A DNA stretch of 10,734 nucleotides from Anaerolineales bacterium UBA3001 (lineage in GTDB: Bacteria > Chloroflexota > Anaerolineae > Anaerolineales > UBA11657). The position numbers were made by a program, and so were the translations under genes. The stretch covers positions 4,732-15,465 of the forward strand of contig DDZT01000102.1 in the NCBI GenBank assembly GCA_002346435.1, written 5' to 3'. Below are positions 5,852 to 10,734 of the stretch, piece after piece (the stretch's first letter is position 1; every line of letters starts with the position of its first letter). The notes under the pieces are model-generated. The model worked only from the letters and a program-made list of their open reading frames with translations, searched no databases and was not told the origin of the DNA.

Positions 5852-7008
5852 TAAGGAGTGCCTCTCATATTATTAATGACCTTCGGAAGAACTTGTTGTA
5901 GGTATTCTATATCACTGTCGTTTGTATCACGTCCTAAGCTCAAACGTAATGATCCAAGAGATAATTTCGGTGATAGAGCAAGTGCAGTAAGGACGTTTGA
6001 TGGTTCTGGATTGCCAGTTTTACATGCCGATCCTGAACTAGCAGCAACATTTAATAAATCTAAGTGCATTATTAACTCATTGCCATCTATTCCTTCAAAT
6101 GCAAAACTAGCATTGTTTGGCAATCGACAAGTACGATGACCTGTTAGGATTGAGTCAGATATAGTTTCTAACACAGCTTTAATAAGTCTGTCACGTAGAG
6201 TTTTCATTTTGCTGTTGTCATTTTGCTGTCTAGCTACAACTATCTTCAGTGCTGTTGCCATACCTACTATTAATGGAACGTTTTGTGTGCCTGCTCTCAG
6301 ACCATTTTCTTGACTACCACCGGTCTGTTGAGAGTGGGTTAGTGTGTCACGTTTTGCATATAGTAATCCAACGCCTTTCGGCCCGTAAAATTTGTGCGCA
6401 CTAACAGACATCAGGTCTACACCTAATGTTTCAACGTCTAATGGCAATTGTCCAGCTGCTTGGACAGCATCGGAGTGAAACAATATATTGTGTTCATGAG
6501 TGATTGCAGCAAGATCTGAAATGGGCTGAACAACACCTATTTCATTATTTGCATACATAATCGACACTAAGAATGTATCAGGCTGTATAACAGTTTTCAA
6601 ATCTCTTGGAGATGTGAGTCCATGTTGATCAACTGGCAATATCGTAATATCAAAGCCGTGGTGGTTTTGCAGTTGTTGGGCAGTTCTGAGTATTGCAGGG
6701 TGCTCTATAGCCGATACAATTAAATGGTTACCCTTACCTAACTCACGAGCTTCCAATGCTATTCCACGAAGTGCTAAATTGTCGCTTTCACTTCCGCAAG
6801 ATGTGAATATAATTTCATCTGCTTCACATCGCAGTACTTCAGCTATTTCCTCTCGGGCTGTAGTGATGGCGTAATCAGCACGTTGGCCCCAACGATGTAT
6901 TGAAGAAGGATTCCCATATTCATTTGTAAACAATGGTAGCATAGCTTCTAAGACTTCAGGATCTACTGGAGTAGTAGCAGCATGATCCATGTATATTTGC
7001 TTATCCAT
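5851..7008 (-). CDS. Cysteine desulfurase (NifS/IscS type, probably the MnmA sulfur donor)
   Basis: This 385-aa PLP enzyme takes sulfur from cysteine, giving alanine and an enzyme persulfide. Marks in order are YMDHAATTPVDPEV (6-19), NPSSIH (33-38), SCGSESDNLAL (70-80), EHPAI with His103, NNEIGVVQP (154-162), HSDAVQAAG (178-186), the PLP lysine Lys206 in SVSAHKFYGPKG, GLRAGTQNV (236-244) and the active-site Cys329 in SSGSACKTG, the long-loop class I form. The loop GGSQENGLRAGTQN is slightly off the usual GG-x-QE-x-GLR-S-GT-E-N. AGGT eight bases before the ATG supports the start. Its stop overlaps the mnmA start by one base, so a YrvO-like role feeding tRNA thiolation is more likely than general Fe-S assembly. 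No IscU-like scaffold gene is present in the window. Confidence 0.93.
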   Translation of the reverse strand: MDKQIYMDHAATTPVDPEVLEAMLPLFTNEYGNPSSIHRWGQRADYAITTAREEIAEVLRCEADEIIFTSCGSESDNLALRGIALEARELGKGNHLIVSAIEHPAILRTAQQLQNHHGFDITILPVDQHGLTSPRDLKTVIQPDTFLVSIMYANNEIGVVQPISDLAAITHEHNILFHSDAVQAAGQLPLDVETLGVDLMSVSAHKFYGPKGVGLLYAKRDTLTHSQQTGGSQENGLRAGTQNVPLIVGMATALKIVVARQQNDNSKMKTLRDRLIKAVLETISDSILTGHRTCRLPNNASFAFEGIDGNELIMHLDLLNVAASSGSACKTGNPEPSNVLTALALSPKLSLGSLRLSLGRDTNDSDIEYLQQVLPKVINNMRGTP

Positions 7009-7031
7009 TTGATGTGACCTAAAAAGTGTTT

Positions 7032-7331
7032 TTAGAGTTGAAATCCTTGGCGTGCATTTACAACTTTATGTTCAAAATTATCTACGAAATCAAGCAGCCG
7101 ACTTTCTAAGTTTTCCCACTCATCACTGCTGAATATTTCATGTATTTTCTCTTTTGTTTCCGCCACTCCAGCTGTAAGTATTTGTGAGCAATCTCCATAA
7201 AGTGTATACCAAGCGTCAGTAGGTTTTATGCCTAGTTGGGTAATCCCAGGCACAAATTCTCTGACAACAAAATCGAAATATTCCTGCTCTAGATTTGGTT
7301 TAATATCCCAGGTGAGTATTATTTTTACCAT
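7032..7331 (-). CDS. Conserved 99-aa alpha/beta protein of unknown function
   Basis: This protein begins MVKIILTWDIKPNLEQEYFDF and ends KVVNARQGFQL. The alternation of strand (VKIILTWDI), helix (EQEYFDFVVREFVPG), strand (DAWYTLYG), strand (QILTAGVAE) and helices (KEKIHEIFSSDEWENLESRLLDFV) fits a ferredoxin-like alpha/beta-barrel monomer such as those of the dimeric alpha-beta barrel superfamily. Proteins of this appearance with the W-D-I-K-P start and the GFQL end are familiar from Chloroflexota genomes, but I know of no assigned function. GAGGG seven bases before the ATG supports the start. The gene sits 45 bases after the metallo-beta-lactamase-fold gene and 23 bases before the desulfurase gene, so it is an internal member of the operon. 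Confidence 0.75.
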   Translation of the reverse strand: MVKIILTWDIKPNLEQEYFDFVVREFVPGITQLGIKPTDAWYTLYGDCSQILTAGVAETKEKIHEIFSSDEWENLESRLLDFVDNFEHKVVNARQGFQL

Positions 7332-7339
7332 TCCGAGCC

Positions 7340-7374
7340 CTCAAAGCATTTGAGTTTCAAGATAAACCTTTGAG
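7340..7374. repeat. Alternative short hairpins ahead of the 99-aa gene
   Basis: CTCAAA at 7340-7345 can pair with TTTGAG at 7349-7354, or, extended to CTCAAAG, with CTTTGAG at 7368-7374. The two foldings exclude each other and would involve bases next to the GAGGG ribosome-binding site of the downstream minus-strand gene. The stems are short and AT-rich, so a regulatory role is only a possibility. Confidence 0.25.
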
Positions 7375-7376
7375 AT

Positions 7377-8021
7377 TCATCCTGTCTTGGGATCTAGCAC
7401 TCTAACTTGTGTCTCCTCAGGCAAACTAGATTTACTCACTTTGAGGTTAGGCTCAGAATCAACTTTTCCCAACCCCATTTCTTTCAGGAAACGGCTTAAT
7501 GGATCTAACTTAACTTTGACTTTGCCAATCCTATAATGCATAGGAATTACTATGGACGGCTCAATCAAGCTAATTATTTCTGCAGCCTGAGCTGCATTTA
7601 GTCCTTTTCCACCGCCTACAGGTACAAGTAAAACATCTACTGTTCCTAAGGCTTCAATTTGTGTTTGTGATGGGATAGCATTCATGTCACCCAGATGGCA
7701 GACAGTTGCAGACTCATAATCTATGACATAAGCAATATTAGGTGATGTTTCAGAATTCCCTTCTTGTTTATTGGATGATGTGTTAACACCCGTTATGAAC
7801 GCACCACCGATTTCGTACTCGCCCGGACCTGTAATAGTACGTGCTCCTTTCACATTGTCCGAATTACTGTGACCAGGAGCATCATGACTAATAGTGACAA
7901 CATCTGCTTTTAGGCGAGGAGATGTCAATCCTATACTTTTGTTGAAAGGGTCTGTCACTATAGATGCTGAGTTCCGCTCAGTCAACCTAAAGCATGAATA
8001 TCCATGCCAAGCGATTTCCAT
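7377..8021 (-). CDS. Metallo-beta-lactamase-fold protein (COG2220/UlaG-like) with degenerate metal motif
   Basis: This 214-aa protein has the COG2220 layout: MEIAWHGYSCFRL (1-13), IVTDPF (21-26), VVTISHDAPGHSN (41-53), GPGEYEIGG (65-73), VCHLGDMNAI (107-116), DVLLVPVGG (129-137), PSIVIPMHYRIG (155-166). Most of the fold signature and the HLGD and PMHY motifs are intact. However, the metal-binding motif H-x-H-x-D-H reads H46-D-A48-P-G50-H51, so the second His and the Asp are missing. Family members are hydrolases, often lactonases or phosphodiesterases; here activity is doubtful or uses an altered site. It is the first gene of the operon with the 99-aa protein, desulfurase and mnmA. The start has AGGAGG about seven bases upstream and an extended -10 promoter at 8042-8050. 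Confidence 0.85.
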   Translation of the reverse strand: MEIAWHGYSCFRLTERNSASIVTDPFNKSIGLTSPRLKADVVTISHDAPGHSNSDNVKGARTITGPGEYEIGGAFITGVNTSSNKQEGNSETSPNIAYVIDYESATVCHLGDMNAIPSQTQIEALGTVDVLLVPVGGGKGLNAAQAAEIISLIEPSIVIPMHYRIGKVKVKLDPLSRFLKEMGLGKVDSEPNLKVSKSSLPEETQVRVLDPKTG

Positions 8022-8041
8022 AACTTTTTCCTCCTAGCCTA

Positions 8042-8050
8042 ATTATACCA
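8042..8050 (-). promoter_or_regulatory. Extended -10 promoter of the metallo-beta-lactamase-fold/mnmA operon
   Basis: Read on the minus strand this is TGGTATAAT, a consensus -10 with TGn extension and no clear -35. Transcription would begin near 8035, at the edge of the AGGAGG ribosome-binding site (complement of 8029-8035), leaving a 5' leader of only about 15 bases. It probably drives 8021 down to 4515, as I see no other promoter or terminator within that run. Confidence 0.6.
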
Positions 8051-8119
8051 TTGGGGTCGCTGTGTATACTGCTGCTAGAGGTATGATTCTATGTGATTTC
8101 GGTGTATATTTTGATAATT

Positions 8120-8123
8120 GGAG
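8120..8123 (+). promoter_or_regulatory. Ribosome-binding site fixing the lipoprotein start
   Basis: GGAG lies five bases before ATG 8129. It favours this start over an in-frame GTG at 8093, which has no such site. Starting at 8129 also gives a compact signal peptide ending at a lipobox-like cysteine. Confidence 0.55.
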
Positions 8124-8128
8124 TATTC

Positions 8129-9832
8129 ATGGTACGGAAATTTGTCTGGATTACATACTGTTTGTTGATCACCTATAACATGTCGTCATGTGTTGATAGC
8201 AATCTGGCAACTCCACAACCCTTACCAACTTTTGTTTCTCCTGGCATTAGAGATAAACCAGTATTAGAGGGAGATGGGAATTCTACTTATCAGATAGTCA
8301 GCCAATTGGGTGCTATCACCAATTATACTTTTGATGTTTCTTTAGATTATGCTGGTCATAGTGCTAAAGTCATACAGCTTGTGGAGGTAGTCAATCCTGG
8401 GACAGATGTTTGGAATGAGCTTGTGTTTTACTTGCCTCCAGATTTACAAACTGATCAGTTTGTTCTTAGCGAAGTGAAAATTCAAGATGGTGTTGAGGCT
8501 TCAGCAACTCAGATGCAAGTTACACCCGATGGTTTTCTTAATTTTCAATTATCAAAATTTATAAAACCAAAAGAATCTCGGCTGATAACAATTACCTATG
8601 GCCTTGAAGCAACACAAGTAGATTTAGCATCACTTAGCCCAGTGGGTGACATTGGGTATAGTGGAGATGTGTTGCAATTTGTGAATTGGTATCCGCAACT
8701 TGTGCCTTACAGGGATGGTATAGGTTGGGTCAGGTGGCCTGATGTTGGAGTTAATTGGCCTGTTGTCACGGAGGTGTCCGACTATAAATTGTTAGTTAGA
8801 GCTACTGATGGGGTTGTTGTTGCTAGTGGTGGGCCTATAGAACGTAGAGGAAATGATTGGCACTTTCAAATGGAGAATGCGCGAAGCATTGCATTTAGTG
8901 CAAGTCCGAATTATGAACTAAAAACCAAGACCGAGGCTGGTGTCACCATATATCTATTCCATCTACCCGAAGATAGTTATGCTGGTGATGATGTTCTCGA
9001 GGCCGTTACTAGATCATTAGTGTTGTTCAATGACAGTTATGGGCACTACCCATATCGTAGTTTAGTCATCGCTCAAAACCATTATCGTTCGAGCATAGCC
9101 TCTGGGGGATTATTGCTTCATTCTGGACAAGGGTTTGATAATTACAGTGGCCAGCCCGATTCATTGTTGATGGTACTTGTCCCATTAACACTTTCAGAAT
9201 TGTGGTGGGGTGAATTAGTGGGATACGACACAATAACCGAACCTTGGATAGGTGCATCCTTTGCGATGTATTCGGAATATTTGTATCTCGAAAAATATTA
9301 TCCAGATATGGAGGAGTGGTTTTGGTCAGATCGCATTGATTACTGGCAGCCAGATGGTCCTTTGAATAGTACTGTATATGATATGAATAACAGACAGGAA
9401 ATGTTACAAAATACTTACCGAATTGGAGCTCGTTTTCTACATGAATTGCGCAATGACATGGGCAAAAATAAATTCCGAAGTTTTACTCGTGATTTATTTC
9501 GCAGAGGTAGTTTTCGGATAATGGATGCGAATGCATTTTTCGAGACATTGCGAAGTCATACCACAGATTATCCAGAAGAAATTATTACCCGTTATTTTGA
9601 TGTGAACATTAAGATGCCTGATATTATACCTGCTCTAACTCCCGCATATAATCTTGTTCAGTCACCGACAGCAACTCCAGTACAGAGATTTCATGAGGTG
9701 CAGACTGGGGACACTCTGACAAGTATTTCAATACAGTATGAAGTTCCAATGCAGATGATCATTGATCGTAATCGTATATTGGATCCTGCCAGTATACAGA
9801 TAGGAAGCAAACTGATTGTACCGTACCCATGA
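8129..9832 (+). CDS. Lipoprotein with inactivated M1-aminopeptidase-like domain and C-terminal LysM
   Basis: This 567-aa protein starts with a short signal peptide (MVRKFVWITYCLLITYNMSSC) whose Cys21, after S-S, is a fair lipobox, followed by a P/T-rich spacer. Residues 60-260 look like the beta-sandwich N-terminal domain of M1 peptidases. Residues 280-490 match the gluzincin domain: YGHYPYRSLVIAQ (304-316), SELWWGELVGYDTITEPWIGASFAMYSEYL (356-385) and YRIGARFLHEL (430-440). In register with HExxHxWWG-x-NEGF, the zinc ligands and the catalytic Glu are replaced by Leu353, Thr354, Glu357 and Ala376, while the Tyr430 position is kept. Residues 521-567 are one LysM domain (HEVQTGDTLTSISIQYEVP ... 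IGSKLIVPYP), which binds N-acetylglucosamine polymers such as peptidoglycan. It is probably a wall-associated binding or scaffold protein rather than a peptidase. The gene is monocistronic and divergent from the operon at 8021. Confidence 0.85.
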   Translation: MVRKFVWITYCLLITYNMSSCVDSNLATPQPLPTFVSPGIRDKPVLEGDGNSTYQIVSQLGAITNYTFDVSLDYAGHSAKVIQLVEVVNPGTDVWNELVFYLPPDLQTDQFVLSEVKIQDGVEASATQMQVTPDGFLNFQLSKFIKPKESRLITITYGLEATQVDLASLSPVGDIGYSGDVLQFVNWYPQLVPYRDGIGWVRWPDVGVNWPVVTEVSDYKLLVRATDGVVVASGGPIERRGNDWHFQMENARSIAFSASPNYELKTKTEAGVTIYLFHLPEDSYAGDDVLEAVTRSLVLFNDSYGHYPYRSLVIAQNHYRSSIASGGLLLHSGQGFDNYSGQPDSLLMVLVPLTLSELWWGELVGYDTITEPWIGASFAMYSEYLYLEKYYPDMEEWFWSDRIDYWQPDGPLNSTVYDMNNRQEMLQNTYRIGARFLHELRNDMGKNKFRSFTRDLFRRGSFRIMDANAFFETLRSHTTDYPEEIITRYFDVNIKMPDIIPALTPAYNLVQSPTATPVQRFHEVQTGDTLTSISIQYEVPMQMIIDRNRILDPASIQIGSKLIVPYP

Positions 9833-9862
9833 CGTGCTTCATTTGCACAAAATTACAATACT

Positions 9863-10675
9863 CTATTTTGATCGAATCAAATCATGAATATCTTGCCACA
9901 TTTCTAGACTAGCAGTGGCGAGGGTAGGTAGCTGTATGCTTGTATAAGACATTTCTTTCGTAAGTGGAAAGTGCTCAGTATCGTTTAGTGTGGTGATTGC
10001 TCCTCCTGATTCTTCAATTATTAACCAGGCTGCTGCTAAATCCCATACTTTGGGTTCCGGCAACACACAAAATAGAGCATTGCCACGAGCTACTAAGTAC
10101 AGCTCGTAGATGCTCGATCCAAATGTGCGTCTTTTTGCCCGCAAGCCTTCTCTAATTTTGTAATATCGTTCAGTCCCAGAACTACACGTAAAGATTGAGT
10201 AACGGTCGACAACAGCTGGTCTTCTAGCTGAAATACGCTTGTTGTTTTCGAATGCTCCTTGTCCTTTTGATGCATAGCACAACATGTCCAATATAGGGAA
10301 ATATAGGACTCCGATTGTAGGATAACCATTTTCTAATCGAGCAATTGATACACCCCAAAGAGGCAGACCCTGGCTGTAATTGGTCGTTCCGTCAATAGGA
10401 TCTACAATCCATATAGCACTTCCATTATCCATATATTCTGGTGACAATTCTTCACTAAGGATGTTGTCCATTGGATATCTGACTTGAATCTCTTCACTAA
10501 TGAATTGGTCTATTTCCTTATCAGAACTAGTCACTGTGGTTCCGTCCTCTTTAGTTGTTGCGATACTTTTGCCGAAGGAGCTTAGTAACCTTTGTCCAGC
10601 AGAATGGGCCAATTGTTTTGCAAATGTTAGGTAATCTTCCTGTGAGTGATGGATGATTTCAGATTTTGTTTTCAT
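9863..10675 (-). CDS. Inositol monophosphatase-family sugar/nucleotide phosphatase
   Basis: This 270-aa member of the Mg-dependent, Li-sensitive phosphatase superfamily has metal-ligand motifs in order: TSSDKEID (49-56), the acidic pair Glu75/Glu76 in ILSEELS, WIVDPIDGTTNY (89-100) with Asp92 and Asp95, and VWDLAAAW (210-217) with Asp212, followed by EESGG. Length is typical. The substrate could be inositol-1-phosphate, fructose-1,6-bisphosphate, histidinol phosphate or 3'-phosphoadenosine 5'-phosphate; the sequence alone does not decide. The only plausible start is ATG 10675, which has no Shine-Dalgarno sequence (upstream bases are ACTAAAACAAC). Eleven bases further up begins a perfect 13-base inverted repeat. 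The gene converges on the LysM lipoprotein gene with a 30-base gap. Confidence 0.9.
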   Translation of the reverse strand: MKTKSEIIHHSQEDYLTFAKQLAHSAGQRLLSSFGKSIATTKEDGTTVTSSDKEIDQFISEEIQVRYPMDNILSEELSPEYMDNGSAIWIVDPIDGTTNYSQGLPLWGVSIARLENGYPTIGVLYFPILDMLCYASKGQGAFENNKRISARRPAVVDRYSIFTCSSGTERYYKIREGLRAKRRTFGSSIYELYLVARGNALFCVLPEPKVWDLAAAWLIIEESGGAITTLNDTEHFPLTKEMSYTSIQLPTLATASLEMWQDIHDLIRSK

Positions 10676-10685
10676 GTTGTTTTAG

Positions 10686-10713
10686 TAAAATTTTTGTTGT
10701 AACAAAAATTTTA
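10686..10713. repeat. Perfect AT-rich inverted repeat upstream of the phosphatase gene
   Basis: TAAAATTTTTGTT and AACAAAAATTTTA are exact reverse complements separated by GT, giving 28 bases of near-perfect symmetry. It lies 11-38 bases upstream of the phosphatase ATG, where a promoter would be expected. It could be an operator or a cruciform-prone element. It does not look like an intrinsic terminator, because the stem holds a single G-C pair. Confidence 0.6.
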
Positions 10714-10734
10714 TGATTAATGTGCCATTGCTAC

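Noticed and set aside
8093..8128. GTG at 8093 as start of the LysM lipoprotein
   Set aside because: It has no ribosome-binding site and would add 12 hydrophobic residues before a signal peptide that is already complete from ATG 8129, which has GGAG upstream.
9834..9848. GTGC/GCAC hairpin between the convergent lipoprotein and phosphatase genes
   Set aside because: A four-base stem followed by AAAATT (plus) or GTCATG (minus) is not a credible terminator.
9066..10329. Other open frames opposite or out of frame with the lipoprotein (9066-9257) and phosphatase (10093-10329) genes
   Set aside because: They overlap strongly supported genes and show no recognisable motifs or ribosome-binding sites.
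1..10734. CRISPR array, insertion sequence, toxin-antitoxin or phage module
   Set aside because: No regularly spaced repeats, transposase/integrase motifs or typical small paired genes are seen on either strand.

Overview
The window looks like ordinary chromosome from a low-GC, free-living bacterium. A member of the Chloroflexota (a Dehalococcoidia/SAR202-like or related lineage) is my best guess. I base that on the character of the small conserved proteins (a 99-aa alpha/beta protein, a COG2220-type metallo-beta-lactamase-fold protein, and a two-TM protein paired with a YtxH protein) and on the single-membrane-style lipoprotein. This is recognition from memory, not a search result. There are no phage, transposon, CRISPR or plasmid genes. 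Coding density is high, and no gene-free stretch exceeds 300 bases.

Region 1 (1-1677, + strand) is a methionine-synthesis operon: the last 27 codons of a MetY-type sulfhydrylase, a small CoA-binding Rossmann protein, and a MetA-type homoserine O-acyltransferase. Region 2 (1721-3531, + strand) is a tRNA-Arg(TCT) gene followed closely by nnr, a bifunctional NAD(P)H-hydrate repair enzyme. Region 3 (3535-4334, - strand) is a pair of envelope genes, a two-TM protein and a YtxH protein. They are probably driven by an extended -10 promoter so close to the first ATG that the mRNA should be leaderless, with two tandem palindromes just upstream.

Region 4 (4515-8021, - strand) is a tightly packed operon. 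In transcription order it encodes a metallo-beta-lactamase-fold protein with a degenerate metal motif, a 99-aa unknown, a cysteine desulfurase, MnmA and a small membrane protein. The last three are joined by one-base stop/start overlaps, which suggests translational coupling; the desulfurase and MnmA form a tRNA 2-thiouridylation pair like YrvO-MnmA. Region 5 (8129-9832, + strand) is a lipoprotein with an M1-aminopeptidase-like domain that has lost its zinc-binding residues, plus a C-terminal LysM domain. Region 6 (9863-10675, - strand) is an inositol-monophosphatase-family phosphatase with a perfect AT-rich palindrome upstream.

Sulfur handling is the common thread (MetY/MetA for homocysteine, desulfurase/MnmA for tRNA thiolation). 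I see no clearly new multi-gene system. The most unusual items are the inactivated M1-LysM lipoprotein, the degenerate metallo-beta-lactamase-fold protein, the MetA with an atypical residue at the acyl-specificity position, a shared extended -10 promoter motif (including an antisense copy just after the tRNA), and several unexplained palindromes.
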